64,000 bases of DNA from Lacinutrix sp. (GCF_029238095.1 NZ_JAQWGS010000005.1:1-64000); one strand, 5' to 3'; positions 18,852 through 28,302 are shown, counted from the first letter of the stretch. Numbers and translations are program-made. The notes: a model not told the origin generated them from the letters alone.

Positions 18852-19596
18852 TTTTTAATTTTATAGAATCTGGATATTCAATTTTTGTTAAATATAATGC
18901 ATGTGCAGGAACAGAAAATCCAGCTTCGCTTCGGTTTTTAGATTTAATAATATCGTGAAGCGTTTCTACCTCAATTTTACCAATACCAATATTAATTAAT
19001 GTGCCTACAATAGCACGAACCATATTTCTTAAAAAGCGGTCTGCTTTTATTATAAAATGAAGTTCGTTTTCAACAAGGCTCCATTCAGCTTTCATTATAT
19101 TACAATGATACGTTTTTACGTCTGTATTACTTTTAGAAAAGCATTGAAAATCTTTATAGTCTAATAAGATTTTGGTGGCTGCTTTTAGCTTGTCTATGTT
19201 TAATTTAGGCTTTAATAAAAAGGCTTGCTCCTTATTAAATGGGTTTTTTTCTAAAGCAATTCTATAAAGATATTGTCTACTAGTTGCATGAAAACGAGCA
19301 TGAGAATTAGCTTTTACTTTAAAGATGCTTTTAATGGCAATGTCTTCAGGCAAAAAAGAATTAAGCTTATAAATTAACGTTTTGATATCAAATAGTGCTT
19401 CAGTATCAAAATGGGCAAATAATTGCGTGGCATGAACACCAGCATCTGTTCTTCCTGCTCCCATTGTAGCAATTGGTTCTTTTAATAAAGTAGAAAGGCC
19501 TTTTTCTAAAACTTCTTGTACAGAGATGGCGTTAGGTTGAATTTGCCAACCATGATATGCTTTTCCGTTATATGAGAGTTCTATAAAATATCGCAA
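18844..19596 (-). CDS. truA: tRNA pseudouridine(38-40) synthase
   Basis: 250-residue enzyme converting uridines 38-40 in the anticodon stem to pseudouridine. The catalytic Asp51 sits in GAGRTDAGVHATQ; the N-terminal YNGKAYHGWQIQPN and the later FLRNMVRAIVGTLI are also characteristic. Length is standard. Its 3' end overlaps the start of the ABC exporter by 8 bases. Confidence 0.97.
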   Translation of the reverse strand: MRYFIELSYNGKAYHGWQIQPNAISVQEVLEKGLSTLLKEPIATMGAGRTDAGVHATQLFAHFDTEALFDIKTLIYKLNSFLPEDIAIKSIFKVKANSHARFHATSRQYLYRIALEKNPFNKEQAFLLKPKLNIDKLKAATKILLDYKDFQCFSKSNTDVKTYHCNIMKAEWSLVENELHFIIKADRFLRNMVRAIVGTLINIGIGKIEVETLHDIIKSKNRSEAGFSVPAHALYLTKIEYPDSIKLKIE

Positions 19597-19678
19597 AGAA
19601 ACTTGTACTTTTGTTTTTTAAAGTGACAAAGATAATTGTTTTTGTTCCTAAAGAAATGCTAAATAATAAGAAAAAAGA

Positions 19679-19701
19679 TACTGAAACAAGTTCAGCATAA
19701 A
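19679..19701. repeat. Short CTGAA...TTCAG palindromic repeat
   Basis: Twenty-three bases matching the copy at 63719-63741 at 20 positions: CTGAA, variable centre, TTCAGCATAAA. It touches the start codon of the phosphoesterase gene. A looser relative lies at 9591-9613. Confidence 0.5.
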
Positions 19702-20192
19702 TGAAAAAAATACTTCTACTCTCTGATACTCATAGCCACATTGATGATGCTATATTAAAACACATAAAACAAGCTGATGAGGTTTGGCACGCAGGAGATA
19801 TAGGAGATTTAAAAGTGACAGATGCCATTTCTAAGCTAAAACCTTTGCGAGCTGTTTATGGTAATATAGATGGCGATAAAATACGTATGGAGTTTCCTGA
19901 GAATAATCGTTTTATGTGTGAAGGTGTAGATGTATGGATTACACATATTGGTGGTTACCCAAATAAATACAATGTTAGAGTGCGAGAGGAGATATATAAA
20001 AATCCGCCCAGAATTTTTATTTGTGGACATTCACACATTTTAAAAGTTATGCCAGATAAAAAACTAAATTTAATCCATATGAATCCTGGCGCAGTTGGCA
20101 AACATGGGTTTCATAAGGTGCGAACTATGCTTCGTTTTACAATAGATGGTAAAAAGATTGAAAATTTGGAGGTTATTGAGTTCTCTAAATGA
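19701..20192 (+). CDS. Metallophosphoesterase (YfcE/MJ0936 family)
   Basis: 163-residue binuclear metal phosphodiesterase. Metal-binding motifs in order: LLSDTHSH (Asp/His), WHAGDIGD, VYGNIDGD, ITHIGGYP and ICGHSHIL. The natural substrate of these small enzymes is uncertain; several hydrolyse model phosphodiesters. Transcribed rightward away from truA, alone, with a strong terminator after it. Confidence 0.93.
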   Translation: MKKILLLSDTHSHIDDAILKHIKQADEVWHAGDIGDLKVTDAISKLKPLRAVYGNIDGDKIRMEFPENNRFMCEGVDVWITHIGGYPNKYNVRVREEIYKNPPRIFICGHSHILKVMPDKKLNLIHMNPGAVGKHGFHKVRTMLRFTIDGKKIENLEVIEFSK

Positions 20193-20202
20193 CATTAAAT
20201 AG

Positions 20203-20238
20203 AAAAGCCGAAGTTGCAAAAACTTCGGTTTTTTTTAT
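20203..20238 (+). terminator. Rho-independent terminator
   Basis: Stem CCGAAGTT / AACTTCGG with a short loop and TTTTTTTT tail, between convergent genes, so it can serve both strands. Confidence 0.9.
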
Positions 20239-20257
20239 TAAGTATTAGACTATAATA

Positions 20258-20671
20258 TTATCCAGATATTGTTCTTGTGCAATCTTCTGGATCTTCAGTA
20301 CATTCAGAGCATCCAGTTTCTGAATCCGGAATGCAGCCAGTTGGACTATTAGCACAAGCTGTTGATGTACAAGAAACACCTGCATCAACCAATGTTCTCT
20401 TGTTTTGAGTGTTTAAAAGAGTTGTTGTTACCTTGTCTTCATGCCATAATCTTAAATAAGATATTCCATCTATTTTAATAAGTTTAGACTTGGTAAACTT
20501 TACGGGTTTTTTAGCTTGAGCACTAAAAACAGTTTCTAACCTGTTAATAATATTGCTTTTTTCTGCCTCAGATAAAGTTGGTTCTGAATTTTGAGCGTTT
20601 GTTTTTTCACTTTCACAGGATATTGATAATGTAAATACTAATAATAGCAAAACAATCAATCTCCTTTTCAT
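20258..20671 (-). CDS. Cysteine-rich putative lipoprotein
   Basis: About 137 residues counting from MKRRLIVLL; an in-frame ATG three codons earlier is also possible. A lipoprotein signal ends at LSISC. The C-terminal third is rich in Cys, with CTSTACANSPTGCIP and TGCSECTEDPEDC giving eight cysteines in about 35 residues, which suggests disulfides or metal binding. No known family recognised. Likely periplasmic or outer-membrane anchored. It is separated from DUF4293 upstream by a terminator and so has its own transcript. Confidence 0.72.
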   Translation of the reverse strand: MKRRLIVLLLLVFTLSISCESEKTNAQNSEPTLSEAEKSNIINRLETVFSAQAKKPVKFTKSKLIKIDGISYLRLWHEDKVTTTLLNTQNKRTLVDAGVSCTSTACANSPTGCIPDSETGCSECTEDPEDCTRTISG

Positions 20672-20765
20672 AAATTCCATAATTTTAATAAATTTTATAA
20701 TTAATAATACTATATCCTACACTTTTTTATTGTCTTATCCAAATATTTAGAAAGTTAATTCGCAC

Positions 20766-20795
20766 AAAAAAACCCAAGATCTTCACCTTGGGCTC
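20766..20795 (-). terminator. Rho-independent terminator (leftward)
   Basis: On the minus strand GCCCAAGG / CTTGGGTTTTTTTT, directly after the DUF4293 gene. Confidence 0.85.
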
Positions 20796-20823
20796 ACGCA
20801 CTAATACTACTAAGATGTTAGGT

Positions 20824-21234
20824 TTATCGCAATCTATCTACAGATTTTACGAGATCTTCATCCTTTTTAATTGCTTTATTAGCCAAAGCCAGCAAAACAA
20901 TAGACAGAATTGGAAGAAAAATCCCAATACCTTTCTCAGAAACCAAAGCTTCTCCAGATATATTTAGAGATTGATAGGCAAAAAATCCTAGTAAAATAAA
21001 GTTTAATATGATGTTAAGTCGTCCCAATACAAATTGTAACTTCCTATTTTTATACATAAATACAGATAACAAAGATAAAGCCGCAGAACCTAAAAACAGT
21101 CCAAAATACGCAAGCTCATCGATAGCGAAGATTTTAATATCCTCGTTTGTTATCCACAAATGAAACACAAAAATCAATCCAGCAGATATTCCAGCGGATA
21201 GCAGTAAATATACAGATTGAATACGTTGTATCAT
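20824..21234 (-). CDS. DUF4293 membrane protein
   Basis: 136 residues with four predicted membrane helices. The opening MIQRIQSVYLLLS and the second-helix region with ELAYFGLFLGSAAL are characteristic of DUF4293, a Bacteroidota-specific inner-membrane family of unknown function. Divergent from rho across 204 bases; this rho-DUF4293 neighbourhood is common in Flavobacteriaceae. Confidence 0.9.
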   Translation of the reverse strand: MIQRIQSVYLLLSAGISAGLIFVFHLWITNEDIKIFAIDELAYFGLFLGSAALSLLSVFMYKNRKLQFVLGRLNIILNFILLGFFAYQSLNISGEALVSEKGIGIFLPILSIVLLALANKAIKKDEDLVKSVDRLR

Positions 21235-21438
21235 TTATTTTTAATCGAATAATTTAAGCATCAAAAATATAACTTCTTTTGGAAATTTTAACTAAAAACT
21301 TAAAATAAAGTTGTATAATTGCATGTGCGCATTGCAACATACACATTAGCAATACGTTAATTCTTCAAAATCATATTATATTTTTCTTCGGAAATTATCA
21401 ACAACATATTTTTCTAAAAATATTCAATTAAACAATTC

Positions 21439-23115
21439 ATGTTTGAAATCTCACAATTAAAAGAAATGAAACTTCCTGAGCTACAGGAAATGGCAAAAAA
21501 ACTTAGCATTTCAAAGTTTCGTTCGTTAAAAAAATTAGACTTAGTTTATCAAATCTTAGATAAGCAAGCTGCAAATCCAAAAGCTGTAGAAGTGGTAAAA
21601 GCAGATGTACCTGCGACTCCAAAACCAAAGAGAGAACGTTTACAGCGCTCAGTGTCAAACAAGCCAAAGCCAAGATCTAATGAAGAATCTAAGCCCAAAC
21701 AAAATGTAAAACAAGAGACCATAGCTTTTAAAGAGGAAGGAAATAAAGATTCTAAAGAAGAAAAAGAAAATAATAAACAAGCAAAAGCTCCAGCTAAGCC
21801 TCAGCAGCCAAAGCCACAGCACAAAAAGCCTGTTCATAATCATCAAAATAAAAAAGACGACAAAAAGGATAATGCTCCAAGTCGTCAGGCAAGCACCAAA
21901 AAGAGTCAAAATAATAACCAGAATAGAAATCAAGGAAAAAACGGGAATACACATGGTAATAGCGATACCCGAAACCGTTATCGCGAACCAGATTTTGAAT
22001 TTGATGCTATAATAGAAAGCGAAGGTGTTTTAGATGTTATGCAAGATGGGTATGGTTTTTTACGCTCATCTGATTATAATTACCTATCCTCTCCAGATGA
22101 TATTTACGTGTCACAATCACAAATTCGTTTATTTGGATTAAAGGTTGGAGATACAGTATTAGGAAATGTAAGGCCTCCTAAAGAAGGTGAGAAATATTTT
22201 CCGTTAATTAGAGTTAACAAGATTAATGGGCAAAGTCCAGATGTGGTCAGAGATCGCGTATCTTTCGAGCACTTAACACCATTATTTCCTCAAGAGAAAT
22301 TTAATATTGCTGAAAGACAAAGTACAATTTCAACACGTATCATGGATTTGTTTGCTCCGATTGGAAAAGGACAACGTGGCATGATTGTATCGCAACCAAA
22401 AACAGGTAAAACCATGTTGCTTAAGGATGTTGCAAACGCAATTGCTGCTAACCATCCAGAAGTATATCAAATGATTTTACTAATCGATGAGCGTCCTGAA
22501 GAGGTAACAGATATGCAACGTAATGTTAGAGGTGAGGTTATTGCGTCAACTTTCGATAAAGAAGCGCATGAGCACGTTAAAATAGCAAATATTGTATTAG
22601 AAAAGGCAAAGCGCCTCGTAGAATGTGGACATGATGTAGTTATACTACTAGATTCTATAACACGTTTGGCAAGAGCTTATAATTCTGTTCAGCCAGCCTC
22701 AGGAAAAATTCTTTCTGGTGGTGTAGATGCTAATGCTTTGCATAAACCAAAGCGTTTCTTTGGTGCGGCACGTAACATTGAAAATGGAGGTTCTCTTACT
22801 ATTATTGCAACAGCTTTAACAGAAACGGGTTCTAAGATGGACGAAGTTATTTTTGAAGAATTCAAAGGAACAGGTAATATGGAACTTCAATTAGATCGTA
22901 AGATTTCTAATCGTCGTATATTCCCAGCAATTGATCTAACATCGTCAAGTACCCGTCGTGATGATATTTTATTAGATGCAACAACTATTCAAAGAATGTG
23001 GGTAATGCGTAAATATCTTGCAGATATGAATCCGGTTGAAGCAATGGAATTTATAAACGAACGCTTTAAGCAAACTAGAAATAACGAAGAGTTTTTAATC
23101 TCAATGAATGGTTAA
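21439..23115 (+). CDS. rho: Transcription termination factor Rho
   Basis: 558-residue RNA-dependent helicase that ends transcripts. N-terminal Rho domain (~1-45, [17 protein letters not shown]), then a ~140-residue low-complexity insert (~48-185) rich in Lys, Asn, Gln and Pro, then the cold-shock-like RNA-binding domain ([18 protein letters not shown]) and the ATPase: Walker [39 protein letters not shown]. The insert resembles those in Bacteroides Rho, which have been linked to condensate formation. The 204-base leader has no uORF I can support but includes the dyad TTGCA/TGCAA at 21319-21337. Confidence 0.97.
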   Translation: MFEISQLKEMKLPELQEMAKKLSISKFRSLKKLDLVYQILDKQAANPKAVEVVKADVPATPKPKRERLQRSVSNKPKPRSNEESKPKQNVKQETIAFKEEGNKDSKEEKENNKQAKAPAKPQQPKPQHKKPVHNHQNKKDDKKDNAPSRQASTKKSQNNNQNRNQGKNGNTHGNSDTRNRYREPDFEFDAIIESEGVLDVMQDGYGFLRSSDYNYLSSPDDIYVSQSQIRLFGLKVGDTVLGNVRPPKEGEKYFPLIRVNKINGQSPDVVRDRVSFEHLTPLFPQEKFNIAERQSTISTRIMDLFAPIGKGQRGMIVSQPKTGKTMLLKDVANAIAANHPEVYQMILLIDERPEEVTDMQRNVRGEVIASTFDKEAHEHVKIANIVLEKAKRLVECGHDVVILLDSITRLARAYNSVQPASGKILSGGVDANALHKPKRFFGAARNIENGGSLTIIATALTETGSKMDEVIFEEFKGTGNMELQLDRKISNRRIFPAIDLTSSSTRRDDILLDATTIQRMWVMRKYLADMNPVEAMEFINERFKQTRNNEEFLISMNG

Positions 23116-23138
23116 AGATGTATTTATATAAATAAATA

Positions 23139-23172
23139 AAAAAGCCTTGATATTTAAATCAAGGCTTTTTTA
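23139..23172 (+). terminator. Rho-independent terminator after rho
   Basis: Stem AAAAGCCTTGAT / ATCAAGGCTTTT with six-base loop and a T run. Confidence 0.9.
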
Positions 23173-23195
23173 TTTTCTATATGTATTATTAAATA

Positions 23196-23564
23196 TTAAT
23201 AAGCAATTAATAAGGCTTTGTATTCCTTTAAGTCTGCAATATTTCCTTTGTTCTCTAAATTTTTAGATAGAGCAATTAGATATTTAAGACTTTCTAAAGG
23301 AGAAACCTGATTGGTGTCTTCAATACCAATCTCCTCACTTTCTTCAATTGGCTCATCATTAAGCATTGGAATAAGAAAAGAGTTGTTTTCCTCAATATGT
23401 TCACATGTGTATCTAAGTACTTTAACTAATAAAGGTATTTCTTCTTCAATGGCATAGGTTCTTAATTTCTTAATATCGTCTATTAGAGTTTCATTATTGA
23501 TTCCTGTTGTATCAAGATCGTTAAGGATCTTATTTGTTAAAGTAATTGCTTTAGTGTTTTTCAA
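23196..23564 (-). CDS. Hypothetical protein, acidic, probably cytosolic
   Basis: 122 residues without signal peptide or membrane segments, mostly helical and acidic (EEIPLLVKVLRYTCEHIEE, EPIEESEEIGIED). No family recognised. The reading frame has typical codon use and ends next to the rho terminator, which can serve it in reverse. Isolated single gene between convergent rho and the next terminator. Confidence 0.65.
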   Translation of the reverse strand: MKNTKAITLTNKILNDLDTTGINNETLIDDIKKLRTYAIEEEIPLLVKVLRYTCEHIEENNSFLIPMLNDEPIEESEEIGIEDTNQVSPLESLKYLIALSKNLENKGNIADLKEYKALLIAY

Positions 23565-23702
23565 TATAGAAGTTTAAATGATTAATTTCTTTATAATTTT
23601 TACAAATTTAATTTTTTTGGAATCAAGTTCAATCCTTTTTTTATTAATTTTTTAATTAATAAATGAATGAGTTTTATTATTTGGTTTAGTCTTTAGAAAA
23701 CA

Positions 23703-23737
23703 AAAAAAGCCTATCGATTGTTCGATAGGCTTTTTTT
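23703..23737 (-). terminator. Bidirectional terminator after rpsT
   Basis: Long perfect stem AAAGCCTATCGA / TCGATAGGCTTT with a TTGT loop, A run on one side and T run on the other. Confidence 0.9.
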
Positions 23738-23756
23738 AAATTTATAGTAAATCTAA

Positions 23757-24008
23757 CTAGATGGAAGCAACATGCTTGGCTAGACCAGATTTTAAATTTG
23801 CTGCTTTATTTGCATGTATAACATTTTTCTTAGCTAATCTGTCAAGCATAGAAACTACTGAAGGCAATAAAACTTCAGCCTCTTTCTTGTCAGTTAACTC
23901 ACGTAATTTCTTTATAGCATTACGAGTTGTTTTGTGCTGATATTTATTTCTTAAACGCTTAGATTCGTTACTTCTAATTCTTTTTAATGCTGACTTATGA
24001 TTTGCCAT
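23757..24008 (-). CDS. rpsT: 30S ribosomal protein S20
   Basis: 83 residues, Lys/Arg-rich. The family N-terminus [20 protein letters not shown] and the helix with [10 protein letters not shown] are clear, ending with [11 protein letters not shown]. Binds 16S rRNA early in 30S assembly. Directly downstream (on the minus strand) of tRNA-Glu, so it may be read from the tRNA promoter as well as its own. Confidence 0.97.
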   Translation of the reverse strand: MANHKSALKRIRSNESKRLRNKYQHKTTRNAIKKLRELTDKKEAEVLLPSVVSMLDRLAKKNVIHANKAANLKSGLAKHVASI

Positions 24009-24036
24009 TTGTTTATTTTTTTTTATTAAAAAATTG

Positions 24037-24108
24037 TAGCCCGTAGGGGAATCGAACCCCTCTTACATGGATGAAAACCATGCGTCCTAGCCGATAGACG
24101 AACGGGCC
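24037..24108 (-). tRNA. tRNA-Glu (TTC)
   Basis: Full cloverleaf on the minus strand: acceptor GGCCCGT / ACGGGCT, anticodon arm CATGG-TTTTCAT-CCATG giving TTC, T arm GGGG-TTCGATT-CCCC, discriminator A. CCA not encoded. Confidence 0.97.
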
Positions 24109-24125
24109 ATTTATTTTAGAGTGTG

Positions 24126-24155
24126 CAAATATAAATTATATTTTTATTTATGCAA
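24126..24155 (-). promoter_or_regulatory. Promoter of tRNA-Glu
   Basis: On the minus strand TTG (24155-24153), 19-nt spacer, TATATTTG (24133-24126). Same architecture and spacing as the tRNA-Arg promoter. Confidence 0.8.
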
Positions 24156-24257
24156 AACTTTTCAAATAACTTTACAACGTTTCCATTGCGGATGCAAAAA
24201 TACAACTATTTTCTACTCTTGCAATAGTTAAATAAACTTTTTTTAAAAAAAGTTTAT

Positions 24258-25736
24258 TTAGTATGCTTTCGCAAATAATACTCTACGGTTTGAAGGTTTT
24301 TTAGAATAAACACAAAATCCATCTTCAAGTTCACCTTCTAAAGGAAGGCATCTTATAGTAGCTTTAGTTATTTCTTTTATTTTTTCTTCTGTTTCTACAG
24401 TACCATCCCAATGTGCAGATATAAAACCACCTTTGTTTTTTAATATAGCTTTGAAATCTTCAAAATTGTCTACTTCTGTAATATGGGAGTCTCTGAATTT
24501 TAAGGCTTTATTGTATAATGATTCTTGAATTTCGGTCATTAAACCTTCGACCTTTTCTGTTAAAGAATTAATTGCTACGGTTTCTTTTGTTAATGTATCT
24601 CTACGAGCTAATTCAACAGTTCCATTTTCTAGATCTCTCAATCCAATAGCTATTCGTAAAGGGACTCCTTGTAATTCGTGTTGGGCAAATTTTGCTCCTG
24701 GACGATGCGTTGTTCTGTTATCGTATTTGACTGTAATGCCTTTAGATCTTAAGTCTTTTAAAATGTTGTTTACAATTTTAGTTATTTCTTCAAGTTGTTC
24801 TTCAGTTTTGTATATAGGTACAACAACAACTTGATTTGGTGCCAGATTTGGAGGAAGAACAAGTCCTTGGTCGTCACTATGTGTCATTATTAAAGCTCCC
24901 ATTAATCGAGTTGAAACTCCCCATGAAGTTGCCCAAACATAATCTTGTTTACCTTCTTTGTTAGTAAATTTAACATCAAAAGCTTTTGCGAAATTTTGTC
25001 CTAAAAAATGAGACGTTCCAGCTTGAAGTGCTTTTCCGTCTTGCATTAATGCTTCAATACAGTAAGTTTCATCTGCTCCAGCAAAACGCTCACTTTCAGA
25101 TTTTAAGCCTTGAATAACTGGAATTGCCATGAAGTTTTCTGCAAATGTAGCATACACATTATTCATGGTTTCGGCTTCAGCTAGCGCTTCTGTTTTTGTT
25201 GCGTGAGCTGTATGGCCTTCTTGCCAAAGAAATTCTGCAGTTCTTAAAAATAAACGTGTTCGCATTTCCCAGCGAACAACGTTTGCCCACTGATTTATTA
25301 GCAGAGGTAGGTCTCTGTAGGATTGTATCCAGCCTTTATATGTATTCCATATAATAGCTTCACTCGTGGGTCTTACAACAAGTTCTTCTTCTAACTTTGC
25401 CTCAGGATCGACACGGAGTTTTCCTGGATTATCAGGGTCGTTTTGTAACCTATAATGTGTCACAACCGCACACTCTTTTGCAAAACCTTCAGCGTTTTTT
25501 TCTTCAGCTTCGAATAAACTTTTCGGCACAAAAAGAGGAAAATATGCATTCTGATGACCTGTTTCCTAAAACATTCTATCTAATTCTGCTTGCATTTTTT
25601 CCCAAATAGCATAGCCATATGGTTTTATAACCATACAACCTCTAACTGCAGAATTTTCAGCTAGATCAGCCTTTACGACTAGTTCGTTATACCATTTAGA
25701 ATAGTCTTCTACTCGTGTAGTGAGTTTTTTGCTCAT
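24258..25736 (-). pseudogene. proS: Proline--tRNA ligase interrupted by in-frame TAG at codon 57
   Basis: Charges tRNA-Pro. The complete family sequence is present in one frame: ATG at 25736 ([19 protein letters not shown]), ending RVLFAKAY, 492 residues, the standard length of the archaeal/eukaryal-type (short) ProRS found in Bacteroidota. Class II motifs are intact: [30 protein letters not shown], and [18 protein letters not shown]. But codon 57 is TAG (25568-25566), read as [17 protein letters not shown] where Lys (AAG) is expected. The downstream frame can only restart at GTG 25529, which would lose 69 N-terminal residues. Because proS is essential, a sequencing error, a second proS elsewhere, or amber suppression must be considered. 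Confidence 0.9.
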
Positions 25737-25837
25737 ATATAGGGTTTTGGCACAAATATTGTGATTATGTTAAAAAAAGAAATAGTTTGACAAAACTAAC
25801 TATTTTTGTTATGTTCAACAATAAAAAATAAACAGTT

Positions 25838-26698
25838 ATGCAATTAAAAAAATACTTATTAAATAAATTAACAGCATGTGTATTAGTTTTATTAGTCTCT
25901 GTACTTACTTCTTGTGGGTCTTATCAATATGTTGGGCAAGACAGTGATGGCGTTTATAGTGATGACTATGATGAACAAGAAGTTGTTTTAGATGAAAGTG
26001 TTAAAGCACAAGATGATAGTAATTACTATAAAGATTTCTTTAGTGAGAAATCTTTACAAATGAATTCTAGTGATAGTGAAGAAGTTTTTGTAGATATAGA
26101 TTCGTATGAAGGTAATTATTCTGATGAAGAGAATAGAATTGATAATGTTTCTTCAGGTTATGGCTCTTGGGGAGAAAATAGTAGAGATGTTTCTATAAAC
26201 GTTTACAATAACGGATTTGGTTGGAATAATTGGGGTTGGAATAATTGGGGTTGGAACAATGGATTTGGTTGGAACAATGGATTTGGTTGGAATAATTGGG
26301 GATGGAATAATGGATATGCATGGAATAACAGGTTAGCTTATAATTCAACAAGAAGAGGAGCGGTTTATGGTAGGAATTCTGTTTTAGGCAGAAGCCCTCA
26401 AACAACTTCAAGAACAAGAACTAATTCTACAAGAACAAGAACATCAGTTTCGCCACGAACAAGAAACAATAGTTCTACACCAAGAGTTAGGACAACTACT
26501 CCACGAACAAGAAACAATAGTGCTACACCAAGAGTAAGGTCAACCACTCCAAGAACAAGAAGTAATAGTTCTACGCCAAGAGTAAGGTCAACTACGCCAA
26601 GAACGAGAACATCTGCTCCAAGAGCATCATCAACAAGAAGCTCTAGGTCATCTTTTGGTTCGTCTAGGTCTTCATCAGGAGGTAGAAGAAGAGGTTAG
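25838..26698 (+). CDS. Low-complexity lipoprotein with GWNN and Arg/Thr-Pro repeats
   Basis: 286 residues. Lipoprotein signal (VLLVSVLTSC), then an acidic segment (~30-110), then a Trp/Asn/Gly stretch built of [F/W]GWNN units (~126-165), and a strongly basic C-terminal ~110 residues with five or so repeats of the type TPRTRNNSSTPRVRST, ending Ser/Arg/Gly-rich. The charge runs from acidic to basic along the chain, suggesting surface exposure and self-association. No catalytic motif. It is upstream of a FadL-family porin in the same direction (32-base gap) and divergent from proS; I recall this gene order in other Flavobacteriaceae. Function unknown. Confidence 0.78.
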   Translation: MQLKKYLLNKLTACVLVLLVSVLTSCGSYQYVGQDSDGVYSDDYDEQEVVLDESVKAQDDSNYYKDFFSEKSLQMNSSDSEEVFVDIDSYEGNYSDEENRIDNVSSGYGSWGENSRDVSINVYNNGFGWNNWGWNNWGWNNGFGWNNGFGWNNWGWNNGYAWNNRLAYNSTRRGAVYGRNSVLGRSPQTTSRTRTNSTRTRTSVSPRTRNNSSTPRVRTTTPRTRNNSATPRVRSTTPRTRSNSSTPRVRSTTPRTRTSAPRASSTRSSRSSFGSSRSSSGGRRRG

Positions 26699-26730
26699 AT
26701 GAAAATTTAAAAAACAGAAAAAGAATAGAT

Positions 26731-28248
26731 ATGAGAAAAATAATGATTTTGTTCGTAGGTATTATATCTACGTTTACAATTAATGCTCAAGATGTAAATG
26801 ATGCTTTAAGATATAGTAATGGAGAAGTTATTGGTTCTGCTCGATATAGAGCACTAAGTGGAGCATTTGGTGCGCTTGGAGGAGATTTGAGCGCAATTAG
26901 TATTAATCCTGCAGGATCTGCTATTTTTACTAGTAGTTTTGCTTCAATTTCATTAAACAATAATGATGTAGGTAATGAAACTTCCTACTTTGGAGGAATA
27001 AATTCCTCATCAGATTCTAATCTATCTTTAAATCAAGCAGGAGGAGTTTTTGTTTTTAGAAATAGAAATGAAAATTCTTCCTGGAAAAAATTCGCGTTAA
27101 GTGTTGCTTATGATAATACTAAGAATTATGATGATGCTTGGCAATCAAGAGGTGTTAATACAACATCAATAGATCAGTATTTCTTAAATAATGCTCAAGG
27201 ATTAAGACTAGATCAAATATCAGCTTTGCCTGGAGAAAATAGTTCTGATGCATACGCTGGGATAGGAAATGCCTATGGTTATGTTCACCAACAAGCTTAT
27301 TTAGGTTATGACTCTTTTATTCTAGAACCAGGCAGTTTTGATGACGATAATACTAGTTATACTTCAAATATAGCATCGGGAAATTTTGATCAAGATTACA
27401 GTTATGTGGCAACTGGTTATAAGGGAAAAATAGCATTTAACGTAGGAGCACAATATGGGGATGATTTATATTTAGGATTAAATTTAAACTCTCATTTTGT
27501 TAATTATGAGCGTTCCACTTTCCTGTATGAAAGGAATAATAATATTGGTTCTATTGTAAATCAAGTAGGTTTTGAGAATAATATTACAACAACAGGATCT
27601 GGTTTTTCATTTCAGTTAGGAACTATTTATAAGTTGTCAGACGCTTTTAGAGTAGGATTTACTTATGATTCTCCAACCTGGATGACAATTACAGAAGAAA
27701 CTTCACAGTTTGTTGAAACTATAAGAGTAGATGGTGGAGAAAATGTATTACAAATTGTAAATCCACAAATAATTAATTTATTTCCTGATTATAATTTACA
27801 AACACCAGGAAGAATAACTGGTAGTATTGCTTATGTTTTTGGAAAAAAGGGATTACTAAGCTTTGATTATTCAAGAAGAGATTACAGTAGAACAAAATTT
27901 AAACCAACATCTGATGCTTACTTTAGAGCTCAAAATAATATAATATCTGATGTGTTAACAGCAGCAGCTACTTATAAAATAGGTGGTGAGTATAAGGTTA
28001 ATCAATTTAGCTTTAGAGGTGGTTATCGTTTTGAGGAAAGTCCTTATAAAGATGGTGAAACTTTAGGCGATTTAAATGGTTATTCTCTTGGTTTAGGTTA
28101 CAGTTTTGGTAACACTAAATTAGATTTAACTTACGATGCTTTTAACCAATCTAGAAATCACCAATTATATAATACAGGTTTAACTGATGCAGTAGCAATT
28201 GATACTAATAATTCTAATATTACCTTAACATTAGGATTTCAGTTATAA
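26731..28248 (+). CDS. OmpP1/FadL family outer-membrane transporter
   Basis: 505 residues; signal peptide ends FTINAQ. The N-terminal hatch is FadL-like (ALRYSNGEVIGSARYRALSG, GALGGDLSAISINPAG) and the rest is a beta barrel with alternating patterns such as GFTYDSPTWMTI and SGYRFEES-type strands, closing with LTLGFQL. Family members take up hydrophobic molecules such as fatty acids. Likely in one operon with the GWNN-repeat lipoprotein. A bidirectional terminator follows. Confidence 0.93.
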   Translation: MRKIMILFVGIISTFTINAQDVNDALRYSNGEVIGSARYRALSGAFGALGGDLSAISINPAGSAIFTSSFASISLNNNDVGNETSYFGGINSSSDSNLSLNQAGGVFVFRNRNENSSWKKFALSVAYDNTKNYDDAWQSRGVNTTSIDQYFLNNAQGLRLDQISALPGENSSDAYAGIGNAYGYVHQQAYLGYDSFILEPGSFDDDNTSYTSNIASGNFDQDYSYVATGYKGKIAFNVGAQYGDDLYLGLNLNSHFVNYERSTFLYERNNNIGSIVNQVGFENNITTTGSGFSFQLGTIYKLSDAFRVGFTYDSPTWMTITEETSQFVETIRVDGGENVLQIVNPQIINLFPDYNLQTPGRITGSIAYVFGKKGLLSFDYSRRDYSRTKFKPTSDAYFRAQNNIISDVLTAAATYKIGGEYKVNQFSFRGGYRFEESPYKDGETLGDLNGYSLGLGYSFGNTKLDLTYDAFNQSRNHQLYNTGLTDAVAIDTNNSNITLTLGFQL

Positions 28249-28265
28249 TCTTTTAAATAAAAGTT

Positions 28266-28302
28266 TAAAAAAAGCGTTTGAAAATTTTCAAACGCTTTTT
28301 GT
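28266..28302 (+). terminator. Bidirectional terminator between fadL-like gene and glnA
   Basis: Stem AAAAGCGTTTGAAAA / TTTTCAAACGCTTTT, nearly loopless, with A and T flanks, between convergent genes. Confidence 0.9.

Noticed and set aside
25566..25568. Pyrrolysine or selenocysteine decoding of the proS stop
   Set aside because: Sec uses TGA, and there is no pyl gene in the window; the expected residue is an ordinary Lys and many genes here end in TAG.
26215..26340. Tandem DNA repeat or satellite
   Set aside because: The GGTTGGAATAA-like repeats encode the GWNN units of the protein; no independent element.
26193..26417. Minus-strand frame with Tyr/Ser/Asn-Gln repeats
   Set aside because: Antisense of the GWNN-repeat segment; repetition comes from the real gene.
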